Shown: positions 1 to 11,340 of the stretch, one piece after another
Layout of the letters: each line of letters begins with the position of its first letter
How positions within the stretch are numbered: position 1 is the stretch's first letter
Assembly (NCBI RefSeq): GCF_026745355.1
Contig: NC_079207.1
Location: 10,547,764-10,611,763 of the forward strand
From: Beta vulgaris subsp. vulgaris
Taxonomy: Eukaryota > Streptophyta > Magnoliopsida > Caryophyllales > Amaranthaceae
Reading direction: 5' to 3'
Length of the DNA: 64,000 nt
Notes under the pieces: generated by a model
Seen by the model: only the letters and a program-made list of their open reading frames with translations
Databases searched by the model: none
What the model was told of the DNA's origin: nothing
Position numbers and translations under genes: made by a program

Positions 1-102
1 AGAAGGGTACTTTCATAGTAATAGGTCTGTATTATATACACTATATATATTGAATGTCAGGTTAACCTACAGTAGGTTAACACACAATTATTCCCACACT
101 TG

Positions 103-376
103 TACAGTTCCTCCGTTTTAAAATAGTTGCACCGTTTGCTTTTTTGGTATTTGATAATTTTCGTAAAATTACGCTACCCCTCAACTGAAATCCTGGGTCC
201 GCCACTGAGTATGAGATAGTAGAGAAGAGACGTAGTGTTGTATGGGTATAGAAAGAAGAAGTATATGGTGACATATTCGTTAATGGAAAAAAGAAGGGAT
301 GGTGAGTTAAAATGGGGTAGCTGGGTTGGAGATCTGAAATAAGATAATATAAAACATTGTTAAAACGAAGGGAGTA
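103..376. mobile_element. Stowaway-like MITE
   Basis: The left end (TA then cagttcctccgttttaa) is nearly complementary to the right end (ttaaaacgaagggagta), giving imperfect terminal inverted repeats bounded by TA, as in Tc1/mariner-type MITEs. Length is 274 bp. Inside, at 187-207, a motif reading cagtggcggacccagg on the minus strand looks like a hAT terminus of the kind seen at 14672 and 62591, but no partner end is visible, so any nested hAT is a relic. Confidence 0.7.
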
Positions 377-394
377 TTGTAAGGGGGTAGCCTG

Positions 395-950
395 TCTCTT
401 TTTTTTTTCTCTTTAAAACTCTAGCCTTCCCTACCCCTTTTTCATCAATTAGGGGTTGTCATAGATGTTTTCATCTATGGTAAGTCATTTTTTGCTTTTT
501 ATTTTCAGTTTTTAGTTCTTTTTCTTATTTTTTTTGAATAAATTAGTATCTCTTTATTGGATTCTTTTAGTCTTTGTTATGGAGATCTCTTTCTCCCCTA
601 TCGGAGTTGTAAGTATGATTTTTTTGTTTTTAGGTATGCGAAATTGTTCTCATTGGTACGGATGAAGTTCAAGACTCAACATGACGGTATTGGAATCTCG
701 GATGCAGTAAATATGACTCGATCAAGAATGTTCTTCCCAAACTATGTCAAAATGATAGACTTATTCATTAATAGCTGATTGATTCAACAAATACAAGGAG
801 GTTGTGCTACATTGCTCGATCTGGCTTATTGTAGTTTCTTCAAAAACGAATTTGATTTAACATTGTTTGATTGTATTTTGTTTTTCTTTAATATCTATTG
901 TAGATGTTGTGTGGCCTTCAATTAATGAAATTTATCCTTAAAAAAAAAAA
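395..950 (+). mobile_element. Poly(A)-tailed retroelement, copy 1 (LINE-derived or SINE-like)
   Basis: This ~555-bp unit is collinear with 26742-27309. It has a pyrimidine-rich head (ctctagccttcc), a perfect 8-bp stem-loop at 460-479, a region with an open frame in both copies, a 3' end reading ttaatgaaattt and a run of A at 941-950. The frame encodes TQHDGIGISDAVNMTRSRMF and is closed by a stop at 776-778; the second copy stays open there. The TTAATGAAAT..poly(A) end resembles plant LINE 3' ends. I do not recognise the peptide and could not find a clear TSD. A non-autonomous LINE derivative is the best guess. Confidence 0.65.
460..479 (+). other. 8-bp perfect stem with TTTT loop
   Basis: CATAGATG-TTTT-CATCTATG is a perfect hairpin, followed at once by GTAAG. 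The homologous site at 26806-26825 differs at both partners of one pair (A-T becomes G-C), so pairing is kept. Seen directly; function unknown. Confidence 0.75.
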
Positions 951-2161
951 CTAAAACAAAAGGCATAATCAATTTAAACGAATAAGAGTCCCTAATTAAA
1001 AAGAGATTCACAATTTTACAATCCATGGTTATTTATTATGTGATTTTCTAGCTTTTCTTTACCAGCTAATGGAAAAGGAATTCACAACTTTACAAACTCA
1101 CAAGTCTCATTACACTTTTTACTAGATTCTAAGAATAATTAAGTTCAAAAGGCAAACATCTTTTAAATGAATCATTACACCTTAATTGTTGCATGAAAAT
1201 TTTGCTGGCATGAAGTGACGAAGGTGAAACGATGTCAATATGTAATGTTGATTAAGAAGATGGCTTGACCTTGAATTAAAAGGTTTGGTGGTGGAGAAAT
1301 ATATATAACTTTCCATCTAGATGAATTCAACGTCATAACATTCCCGTGATTAACAAGAGAATGAAAATAACCTATTGGCTATGACGTCTTCAGGCTTCAG
1401 CAATTATGACCTCGTGCTGATGCAATATTGATGATCAAAGCTGCCACAAGTATAGAACTCAACAATTATATATCCAAGTAAGGGAAAAACTTTGTCTACG
1501 TACTCACTAGAAATAAACATTGATAATAAGTGGAGTCTAACTTAGCAGAATTACTTATTTTTTAATTGTATATTTCTAATGGATAGTCTACTCGGTAGGT
1601 AGATGTAGCAATTTCTAATGAATAGTCTACTCGGTAAGTAGATGTAATGAACTCTAGAGTCTGAGCCAATCATATACCATACACAATTAAATTAGCAGCC
1701 GAGAGTACAGAGCAGGTTTGCCCCGGCCCAAAGTTTAGGGCCACCTAGGTTTAGGCTTTGGCTGCTTTCCAAATACTTCTAAAAAGACTTGATTTACCAT
1801 GGACTTTTAAGGCCTCAAATGATAATAAATTGTGAATAGGATAGGATCACATATTGGATTGTTTCTTTTGTTCATTGCACTGATACTATCTAAGTTGTGG
1901 TTTCTAGAGACCACATCAGATGAAGGTCGCCTCTCAGGCTCTCACCCATGTGGTTTGATGTTATTAAGTTGTTCTTAATTTAAAAGCTAATCTACTTTTA
2001 GGTCCTTATATTTCTCTTCAAACAACGTATAAAAATACAACATAAGTATTAAGTGTCTTTTTGCAAGGAGAAATCATAATTTACCTAGAAGTATGAAGTG
2101 TTGAATCTCTCGTAATTGCGTCACTTCGTCATGGTAACATGGTGGCCAATGGGGATAATGA
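951..2161. other. Intergenic, no gene recognised
   Basis: AT-rich sequence without a supported ORF. It holds a short tandem duplication at about 1571-1650, in which two ~40-bp units each contain tagtctactcggta. Confidence 0.5.
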
Positions 2162-2177
2162 AAGCAAATGCTTCATT
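2162..2177. repeat. Target-site duplication of the truncated LINE (left)
   Basis: The 16-bp sequence aagcaaatgcttcatt is identical at 3133-3148, bracketing the LINE fragment. Confidence 0.9.
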
Positions 2178-3132
2178 TTTTTTTTTTTTGAAACAAAGGA
2201 TCAATACTATTAAGTTACGTTACTGTTTAGTACATCCGAGAAAGAAGCTAAAGCATTTAGTCTATCATGTTCATAAAATTTAATACAATCCGGGGGAGGG
2301 GTGCTCAAAATACACAAAGTGTTAAAGCCGTCCTGTTTCCCTTTTGCATCTTTTGCAATACTATCCGCAAGCTTGTTTGCTCCTCGTCCATTGAAGGTGA
2401 GTCTAAGTCCTTCTTGTACGTGGAGCAACTCCCTGCACAAACATAATAAATCGGATTCGTGGCTGTTAATGGTATTTTCATTCAAGATAGCCATCTTGGC
2501 TCGAAGACAGTCCGTCTCCACTATCACTTCACCCCAATTTCTTTCTTTTGCCCACTTTAAAGCTGTGTAGATTGCTTTAATTTCAGCCTCAAATGCATTA
2601 TGTGTGTAAGTAGCTAGTTGGAAACCCTCAATTCAAAGTCCATTGTTATCACGACAAGTAGCCCCAAGGAAAGCTTGTTTAGTAGATAAAAGAAAGGCAG
2701 CATCAGTGTTGATTTTTAGTTGGTGGTGTGGCGGGGGGGTCCAAAGAATGTTGGGTGGTGATGAGTTGGGAGCTTTACCCACTTTAGGTTGGTTCTGAGT
2801 GAAGAACCATTCAGTGGCGGCCCAATGTGATGTTTTTAGTAGGACACTAGCTGGAGTATTTTCTTTTCTAAAAAGCCAAGCATTACGACGTAGCCAAATT
2901 TGCCAACAAAGAAAGACAGCAAGCACATTACGCGGTATAGTATATTTTTGGTGGGGAACAATGGTAGTGATAAGATCTTTGAACCAGGTTTTAAAATGGG
3001 TACCAATGTTGATATCAATTCCAACCAAATTCCAGACCTCCTGGGCACGAGGACATACTCGCAGGACATGGTCTCTAGTTTCTAGGGTCATCGGGCAGAA
3101 AATACAATTAGGAGAGTGCTCCTGGATTCTAT
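2178..3132 (-). mobile_element. 5'-truncated LINE insertion
   Basis: A 955-bp insertion lies between perfect 16-bp duplications. On the minus strand it ends in poly(A), seen as poly(T) at 2176-2190, and carries only the 3' part of a LINE ORF2. 5' truncation, poly(A) and a long TSD are the hallmarks of target-primed reverse transcription. The perfect TSD suggests a fairly recent event. Confidence 0.93.
2210..3132 (-). pseudogene. LINE ORF2 C-terminus: zf-RVT and RNase H
   Basis: The frame enters already inside ORF2. A zinc-binding module comes first (CIFCPMTLETRDHVLRVCP, with the Cys-x2-Cys..His..Cys pattern of the plant LINE zf-RVT domain), followed by an RNase H domain with KINTDAAF, the acidic VETDC strand and the GRGANKLADSIAKDAK helix. 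One in-frame TGA at 2633-2635 interrupts the RNase H domain, where a Trp codon would be expected after DNNGL; otherwise the frame runs on to about 2210. No reverse transcriptase or endonuclease remains, so it cannot move by itself. Confidence 0.88.
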
Positions 3133-3148
3133 AAGCAAATGCTTCATT
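3133..3148. repeat. Target-site duplication of the truncated LINE (right)
   Basis: Identical to 2162-2177. Confidence 0.9.
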
Positions 3149-3161
3149 AGCTTCTGAATTA

Positions 3162-3612
3162 GGGGTGTTTGGCTCAAATAAAGGAATGAAAAAGGAATGG
3201 AATTAATTAGAATGGATGAATGGTAAAAATGATTGTTATTTTTATTGGGTGTTTGGTTCAACAATAGAAACTGGAAATGAATCACTTAAGGAATGGAAAA
3301 ACCAATTGGGTTGGCGTGAGCGGTTAAGGGTCTCTCGCTCCTTAACCAAGGTCTGGTGTTCGAGCCTTGGGTATGGAAAAAATTTCAGTTGGGAGGGATG
3401 CTCCCCTTGAGGTACTCATGCAAATTCCCGCAGGAGATTAGTCCACTCGTCGAAAGCAGTGGGAAACTCCTCATAGTAGGACAAAAAAAAAATAAGGGAA
3501 TGGAAAAGATTTTGTTACTCCTCTAATTTGAATGATAACATTTTAGGGGTTTGAGTTATCATCAAGTAAGGGTAATGATTATCCCACTAACCAAACCAAA
3601 CCAAACAGGAGT
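3162..3612. mobile_element. Possible MITE with GGGGTGTTTGG ends, split by a SINE
   Basis: The left side begins ggggtgtttggctc and the right side ends ccaaaccaaaccaaacagg, an approximate inverted repeat typical of small plant DNA transposons. The flanks are not clean, so boundaries and class are uncertain. Confidence 0.35.
3301..3496 (+). mobile_element. tRNA-derived SINE
   Basis: The head contains gtgagcggttaaggg and ggtgttcgagcc, which fit degenerate A- and B-box pol III promoters. The element ends in an A-rich tail at 3482-3492 and is flanked by ggaatggaaaa at 3290-3300 and 3497-3507 (11-bp TSD). Confidence 0.75.
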
Positions 3613-3740
3613 AATAAATTTAGATCATTAAATATGTTTCCAAACCCTAAGAAAGCTCAACCAAACAAGACAATGTGTTGAAGATTATGAATGGCAAGCA
3701 TCAAATATCTCCAATAACGAGATGGATCTTTCATTGAACA

Positions 3741-4147
3741 TAAGGGTGTTAATGATGTGAGTTGAGTTCGAGTTGGAGCTAGCTCGACTCGTTAGCATTT
3801 CTAGTCAAGTTTGAGTTGATTCGAGTTTTGATCGAGTTTTGTCCGAGATTTGATCGACTCAAGCATTGACTGAGTTGAATTTTGACCGAGTAGATTTCAA
3901 GTAGTTTGCAAGTGTCTCATGTTAAAAGCAACAATAAGGTAGAAAAATGTTGAATTTAGATAATTTGTTATCGATAATTGGGTATTCGAGTTTATCACGA
4001 GTTTTCAAGTCGAGTATCAAGTTGCTGAACTCGACTCACCAACATCATAAGTTGAGCTCGAGTTTGATTTGAGCTCACTCGATTCGAGCTTTGAGCTTTT
4101 GATCGAGCGAGTAACTCGCAAGTTGTCTCATCTCATTGCCACCCCTA
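3741..4147. mobile_element. hAT-like MITE with CTCGA-rich interior
   Basis: Ends are taagggtgttaatgatgtgag and, on the minus strand, taggggtggcaatgagatgag, a clear imperfect inverted repeat. Flanks attgaaca and tttgagca match at 6 of 8 positions, consistent with an old hAT TSD. The interior is a degenerate series of gagttcgag/gactcg words. Confidence 0.6.
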
Positions 4148-4437
4148 TTTGAGCAATATAGCGCCTCACTTTGTATCTATAGTAAACTATCACCTGCCAT
4201 ATGAAAGTCCTCTGATCCTTTCGCTCTTGTTGTGATCAGACCATTACAAAGGATTGCTACTTCAACAATTAAAGGATTTGAATGTCGTTTACTTGTAAGT
4301 ACCATTAACAAAAATTATGCGGTCACTTCAAATAAAATCCAAAATTTCGAAGTATTCTACCATATGTATAACAACATACAAAAAACAATCCAAGTAAACA
4401 AAAAACAGAACAAAAACTCAAAAACAAACACCTACAA

Positions 4438-5301
4438 TCAGAAACGAACCAAATCCTCAATTGAAGACCACAGATCCATTTCTGGCAATCCTTGATAATC
4501 CTCAACCTCAATCAATCCAAAATTAGCATCATTATTGTTATTATCAGCAATTGGCATATGTCCTTCAAATAATCCCATATGCTCAAACAAGTCATCTTTT
4601 TTCAAAAACTTGATCCCACATGAACATATCCACTGATTCTCATCTTCCACATTACAATGTTTCATATGATTCTTCAAATCTGACAACATTGAAAAACACT
4701 TCTTCTTACATCGACTACACGAATACTTCTTCGGACAATGACTTCTCCTAAAATGGTTCTTCACACAAACCACCGATTTCAACGGTCGGAAATCCTTATG
4801 CTTCTTATTCCTGTTGCACCCGACATAAGGACACGAGAATCTCACTTTAACGTTGTTGTTGTTGTTGTGGTTGTTGTTGGGGTTGGAGAGAGATTCGAGG
4901 GTTTTGAACTTCTCACCGTGTGCGCGCATGTGCATCCGTAAGTTAGCGTCTCGTTTGAACCCTTTCCCGCAAACATGGCATGTGTGCGAGTGATCTGCTG
5001 TGAGTTCCATCACGTCAAGCTCAACGATCTCGAAATCTTGGGCGTCTGATTTTGGGGTGTGGGAGGAGGAGGAGAGTAGGGCTGCGCCATTGATGATGAT
5101 GTGATGGATGGCGGAGGTTAACTCGGATGAGATCGTATCGGATTCGGGTCTTGAGAGTGGGGTGTTGCCGTTGACCGAGTTTGATAGGATGTGACTCAGT
5201 GAGTCGACTCGGTGGCGGATCGCTGAGAGGTTTTTTAGTGGGTCGCCTGTGGTGGGGGGTTCCGGTGGTGGAAGAGGAAGGGTGTTGTTGGAATTTGCCA
5301 T
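4438..5301 (-). CDS. STOP1-like C2H2 zinc-finger transcription factor
   Basis: Single-exon ORF of 287 aa with four zinc fingers in STOP1 arrangement. Finger 1 is CHVCGKGFKRDANLRMHMRAH (C108, C111, H124, H128). Finger 2 is wider (C157, C162, H183, H188). Finger 3 is CSRCKKKCFSMLSDLKNHMKHC (C195, C198, H212, C216). Finger 4 is WICSCGIKFLKKDDLFEHMG with GH at 247-248. The DLKNH, CSCG and KKDDLF strings are typical of STOP1/STOP2. Known STOP1 proteins are nuclear activators of genes for acid and aluminium tolerance; that role here is inferred. The protein is clearly shorter than Arabidopsis STOP1, mainly at the N-terminus, which has a proline-rich start. A poly-Asn tract (142-150) sits between fingers 1 and 2, encoded by a GTT run on the plus strand. 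The start is the first Met of the frame and no upstream in-frame extension is evident. Confidence 0.9.
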   Translation of the reverse strand: MANSNNTLPLPPPEPPTTGDPLKNLSAIRHRVDSLSHILSNSVNGNTPLSRPESDTISSELTSAIHHIIINGAALLSSSSHTPKSDAQDFEIVELDVMELTADHSHTCHVCGKGFKRDANLRMHMRAHGEKFKTLESLSNPNNNHNNNNNVKVRFSCPYVGCNRNKKHKDFRPLKSVVCVKNHFRRSHCPKKYSCSRCKKKCFSMLSDLKNHMKHCNVEDENQWICSCGIKFLKKDDLFEHMGLFEGHMPIADNNNNDANFGLIEVEDYQGLPEMDLWSSIEDLVRF

Positions 5302-5435
5302 TTTTATGTGGAAGTGAGATTGGGAATATTTGGGGTGGATGGATACTGGATAGGAGTCATAGGACTACAAGATTGGAAATGTCCAATAGATGTTGGTAAC
5401 TTGGTATCATGAAAAACATGAGCTAGTGTCTAGTA

Positions 5436-5452
5436 GTATTACTATATATCAT
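5436..5452 (-). promoter_or_regulatory. TATA-like element upstream of the STOP1-like gene
   Basis: The minus strand reads atgatatatagtaat about 140 bp upstream of the ATG. It is the only TATA-like string close to the start. Placement is inferred from spacing alone. Confidence 0.35.
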
Positions 5453-5788
5453 ACTTCTTTCATTTCATTTTAAATACAATAAATAAATATTTTATATCTC
5501 ACAGATAATACTTTTTTGTTACATTTAAAACGAAATGGGGGAAATAATTAGTCTTATAGACATACAACTAGTCTTCATTTTTATCTCACAAATAATACCC
5601 ATTAGTTGCATTTAAAACAAAACGGGGAAATAATTAGTCTTATAGACATACAACCAGTCTTCATTTTTTTTGTTAATTAAACCATGTAGTTACATATATA
5701 CTTCTTCCGTTTTTTATTATTTTTATATCTTTAATATTTCCAATTGTCCACAAGTATAAGTTGTATAAAATTATTATTTGAAAAGTAT

Positions 5789-6087
5789 TACTCTCTCCGT
5801 CCATAAATAGAGTACTCATTTTTCCATTTATGTTTGTCCCAAATAGATTTCTCATTTCCTTATTTAGTATGAGTCCACCAATTAAAATATTATTTTGCTT
5901 TCAACTTTTATAATATCACCCAGTTTCCCATATGTCATACATTCTCTCCTTAATAAACAATTCATAAAAAGTGTACCAACTTCTATATTTAATTATAATT
6001 TAATACAACTAATATCCTACACATGATTTTTTTCTTAATATTTGTGCTCAAAAAAAATGGACACTCTATTTAGGGACGAAGGGAGTA
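5789..6087. mobile_element. Stowaway-like MITE
   Basis: TA then ctctctccgtccataaatagagt at the left; the right end is actctatttagggacgaagggagta. These are matching inverted ends with TA boundaries, 299 bp. Confidence 0.85.
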
Positions 6088-6242
6088 TATGTGAGAAGAA
6101 TTTAACAAGATTTCAATTGACTATATTTTTCTTTACAAAAAATTAACAAAGATAATCAACCTACATGTGATAAATAATGTCAAAAATCAATATAGAACAA
6201 CTAAAATAAATGGAGGAAGTAGTGAATGGCTATATTGGTTCT

Positions 6243-6655
6243 TAAAGGTGGCCATGGGCCGGGCTGGCCCGTGGGCTGCCCGAGCCCGGCCCGTTTTCGG
6301 CCCGGCCCGGCCCGAGCCCGCTATGGGCCCGGCCCGGCCCGCTGGCCATAACATGGGCCGTGGGCCTTGCACGTTTGAAGATTTTAGATTTCGGCCCGGG
6401 CCCGGCACGAGCCCGTGGGCCTTGCAAATTTTTTTTTTTCAAAAACTGTGATTTTTGGACCAAGCCCGCGGTGAGCACGAGCCCGGCCCGCCAGGCCCGT
6501 GGGCCGGGCCGGGCCATGGACAAGTTTCCCATAATTTCAGCCCGGCCCGGCACGGCACGAGTTTGATGGGCCACGGGCCTGGCCCGGCCCGTATTCCACT
6601 TCAGCCCGCGGGCCTGGCCCGTGGTCAGGCCCAGCACGGCCCGTGGCCAGCTCTA
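6243..6655. mobile_element. hAT-like MITE, GGCCC-rich
   Basis: A perfect 8-bp TSD, ttggttct, lies at 6235-6242 and 6656-6663. Inverted ends are taaaggtggcc and, on the minus strand, tagagctggcc. The 413-bp interior is extremely GC-rich with recurring ggcccggcccg words, in sharp contrast to its AT-rich surroundings. Open frames on both strands (GPARPGP-type peptides) are by-products of this composition, not genes. Confidence 0.9.
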
Positions 6656-6806
6656 TTGGTTCTTGTTATGATCTAAATCTTCCATTATAGAAAAAAAGTA
6701 TCTAAATATAGACATATGAGCTTGTGCGGCGTTTATGTAATTTACAAATAATGGATATGAAACTTACTATTTTCTCTATTCTATATTCGGAATTTTGGTA
6801 TCATCA

Positions 6807-7162
6807 TACTACTTCATTCTTCCCATAATATAGTGTTCATATTTCTTTTTGGGTGTCCCAAAATGTTGTGCCTATTTTTTATTTTTATCAATTTATTGGA
6901 CTAAATTATCCTCAATTTAATTTCTAAACAAATAATATGTGTCCCTTTCTATTGTTTTACACTAGTTTACGGAACATTTAGTGTTTTTTGATATTTTTTA
7001 AAGGAAAAAGACAATAAAAAAAAACTAGTTTCAAGATTAAAGTACTAAAAAAACACTTCATTAGTTCTTTTTTTTTTTTTAGAAATTCTAGTACTCCTTC
7101 CATTTACCTTAATTTCGGTGAAAATTAAAAAATAAGTACTATATTATGGGACGAATAGAGTA
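6807..7162. mobile_element. Stowaway-like MITE
   Basis: The left end ctacttcattcttcccataatatagtg pairs imperfectly with the right end agtactatattatgggacgaatagagta, with TA on both sides. A second, unpaired terminus-like string (tagtactccttccatt) near 7089 suggests partial internal duplication or a nested remnant. Confidence 0.65.
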
Positions 7163-7487
7163 TCAAACAACAAGATGTTTGGCTTTTTCTTGTGTTAACT
7201 CTCAGGTCTTAATTCTTGAACAAGAAAACACACTTCAGAAAAATAGTTCATTGCTTTCCAAATCAAAGACTCTTATGCCTTTGAAATTATTGATTCGAGG
7301 GAACAAGAAAACACACTTTTTTGATCAATTTCAATGGTTAATTAAAGTGATAATTGGCTAAACATACCACATTATTATCCTTAATTAACTCTATCTTTAG
7401 TCAACTTCTCTTGAGTGCGTGGTTGGTTTAGCTTAACTATTTGTGGCTTGGATAGGTCCTACAATTATGTTTTCCTTTATACTTCAC

Positions 7488-8222
<735 letters not shown>

Positions 8223-8223
8223 C

Positions 8224-8303
<80 letters not shown>

Positions 8304-8358
8304 ATGTATATACATATATATATATGTATATACATATATATATGTATGTATATATATA
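8223..8358. repeat. (TA)n/(CA)n compound microsatellite
   Basis: TA run, then about 11 CA units (8247-8270), then TA/CATA/TGTA mixture. Confidence 0.95.
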
Positions 8359-9525
8359 GGGGAAGGCTCTTGTGAGACATCTCTTATATGAGAATACTTT
8401 TTTTGTGTGAGAATAGATTTAGGTTTAGAACATACTTAACATTTTTTAGAATATAGGCAAACACGTTTTAGAACAACATACTTAATCCTTTTTTTAAAAA
8501 ATATACTTAACTTTTAGAACATAGGCAACACTTTTAAATAACAACATTATTTTCTTTAGGGAACATACTTAAATTTTTCTAAGGAAACAAATTAAACTTA
8601 AATTTTTAGAACATACGCAACACTTTTTAGAACAACATATTTATTAAACGTTTTTTTAGGGATACATACTTAAGTTTTTTTTTTTTTTTTTTTTTTTGAG
8701 GAAGTATATACTTAAAATTTTAAAGCATATGTTTCATAATATATTTTTCCCCCATGTTAATTTTGTGATTATTTTGTTGATAATAAAAAAAAGGATGTTT
8801 TACGTGGTTGTTCTTATGCTCTAAATATAGTAAAACATATGTAATAAATAGTTGTTCCAGTGTTCTAAATAGTTCTTCTAGTATTCTAAATAATCTTTGT
8901 TCTGTTCTAAATAGTTCTTATTATGTTTCAAATTATTCTTACTGTGTTCTGAATAGTTATTGTTGTGTTCTATATAGTTTTTATCATGTTCTAAGTAGTC
9001 AGACTAGAGTTTTTATGTTCCTAATTTATAAATTTATGAAAAAATTAAATATGAATAGTATTGTATCCTTTATTTCTACATTTTTGGAATTAAAAAAAAT
9101 AAAAATCAATTGAAAATTACCAAAAATACACAAAAATTATTTGAAAAATACTTGCTTTCTTCTTTGGAACATGTTAGAAATAATTTAGAGCATATATACT
9201 TGAAATAATTTGGGACACACTTAAAATATTTTAGAACATACTTGAAGTAATTTAGGACATAAGCTTGACATTTTAAAACATGTATATATCAATATTTGTA
9301 TATGTGTTGATTAGGTTATTACGTAAAAAAGATGCGTTCATGTTCTAAAAATCATAGCATATGTTCTAAAAAGTGTTGAATATATGTTTTAAAAACAAAA
9401 TTTTAAGTATTTGCTAATTAGTATTGCATATGTTCTAAAAAATGTAGGCGTATGTTGTAAACGTAAATTTGTTCTCACATTTGATTTATGTTCTCACATA
9501 AGGATCCATTCTCACTGGAAAAAGT
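8359..9525. repeat. TA-anchored repeat rich in AGAACATACTTAA words
   Basis: It starts at the TA tract with ggggaaggctcttgtgagac and ends near tctcacataaggatcc..ttctcactgg. The interior repeats words such as gaacatacttaa and gttctaaatag with much drift. No gene; class unresolved. Confidence 0.45.
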
Positions 9526-9761
9526 GATGTAACTCCAAAAAAAAAAGAATATTAGAAAAACGGTTTTTTTTCACCAAATACCCCTGAAAAATTTGAAAAT
9601 TCACAATATACCCTCAATGTTCCAAAAATTCACCATATACCCCTGACTTTTCGAAATTGTTCACAACATACCCTTTTTAACATCCGTTAAGTCGTCGTTA
9701 CCATTTATTTACAAGTTTAGCCTTACTTAATATTAAGTGTTTTGGCGGCAATTTGTCAGTT

Positions 9762-10877
9762 CACTAGTGAAAAAAAGCCCATCTGATTCGGTCAAAACCG
9801 GACTTACGGTTGCGGTTTTGGTCTGCATCAGATGGGTACGCAACAACTTTGAGAAATAATCTGATGCGATTTTGAATAGGACCGCATCAGAAAGTACGGA
9901 TAGAGTTTTTTAAAAAAACGACAACAACAAGCTGCTATCAACAGCAACAACAGTACTAAAAAACCCAGATTTGAACCAGATTAAACATTAAAACCAACAC
10001 GACAATATTGGGCAAGCTGTTATCAACATTAAACATTAAAAACCAGCTGCTATCAACAACAATTAAACATTAAAAAAATAAATTAAATTTTGAAAAAAAA
10101 CAGATTTGCAAACTAAATTAAAGAACAAATATTATACTAACAAACAAAAAATTAGATTATACAAATTAAAAACGAATTTCGACAATGTCTTCGATGATGC
10201 AAACAAAAACCAGATCTAAAGGACGATGGATGATGTCTGGTGAAGATAATGTCTTCGAACGACGAGAATGATGAATTCGATGAGTACGACGAGAACGGCG
10301 ATGAATTCGACGATAATGACGACGAGAGGAGGTGCTCGTTGCTGCGGTGTTCGTTGCTGCACAATGGTTTGAATTCGATGAGAAGGGAGAGGAGGTGTTC
10401 GTTGCTGCTTTGGATTAACGATTAGGGTTGAGTGTTTGAGTGAGAAGAGAGAGAGAGGAGGGCGCTGTGGTTTGAGAGAGAGGAGGGAGTGTCGTGGTTT
10501 GAGAGAGGAGAGAAGAGGAGATGGGAGGGAGAAAGGAGGAGGGAGGCGTGGGGGCGTGGAGTGAAGAGAGAGATGAGATATGGGATTTAGGTTAGAAATG
10601 AGGTGGGTTAGGTTTAAGCAAGTGATATGGGATTTGGGTCGGATATTGGGCTGTTTCTTCACTTCATGGACAGATTTTCTGATGCGGTCCAAGAACCGCA
10701 TCAAATTTTTGAAAAACCGCAGGAATTTTTTTAATCTGATGCGGTTTTTAATTTTGAGGACCGCTTCAGATTTTTTTTGGCCAACTTTCCCTCTTATTTT
10801 TTGGTTGCTTTTTCCGATGCGGTTTTACAAAAATCGCATCTGTTACTAAGTGACAGATAAGGTTTAATCCACTAGTG
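9762..10877 (-). mobile_element. Non-autonomous CACTA element, copy 1
   Basis: Ends are CACTAGTG and its complement, with a 3-bp TSD GTT at 9759-9761 and 10878-10880. Subterminal zones carry many copies of ctgatgcggtttt and its complement, the repeated motif family expected for CACTA transposase binding. It is related to 28677-30490 in opposite orientation. No transposase is present. Strand is set arbitrarily relative to copy 2. Confidence 0.93.
10240..10425 (+). other. Acidic ORF inside CACTA copy 1, doubtful
   Basis: A 61-aa frame with a Glu/Asp-rich stretch (NDENDEFDEYDENGDEF) lies in a gac/gat-rich patch unlike the CACTA ends. It may be a captured gene fragment or chance coding in a low-complexity tract. 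CACTA copy 2 has a different interior. Confidence 0.2.
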
Positions 10878-11340
10878 GTTGCTGGACACGTCCTCTTCTT
10901 GTAGTTTATGAAAGAAAAATTTAGGGCCCTTTCAGCTTCTTCTCTCCTAAACTTTGTTCACCCCAAATCAAGAAAAAAACCCTAGAAGTTTTCGAAGTAA
11001 ACGATGTTCCTGAGTGATCCATCTTCAACAACTGAACTCGAAGACGCAATTGTTTGTGGTGTTGAAGAATAACTAAGCGGAGGAAGCAATTTGGAAAGTT
11101 TGCGGAGGTCAAAGTTTAACAAAATTTGAACTCAGGTTAGTTAAAGTTGATTCGCATTATGTTTAGGGTTAATTTCTAGTTTATGTGTTTGTTTGATATG
11201 CTTTGAAGTGTGAATTTGGCTAAAATTTGAATGTTTTTGTTGTTCGATTTTATAAGCATGTCTTAGGATGGTAGCTATGTGGTTGTTGATGCACTATGGT
11301 TGTCATGACTTTCATGTTAGGGTTAGTGACACTGACTTGT

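Noticed and set aside
187..207. hAT-like terminus inside the first MITE
   Set aside because: Only one end is visible and no TSD can be shown, so it is not annotated as an element.
6167..6676. Overlapping open frames on both strands with Gly/Pro/Ala/Arg-rich peptides
   Set aside because: They result from the GGCCC-rich hAT MITE; no codon pattern, domain or start context supports a gene.
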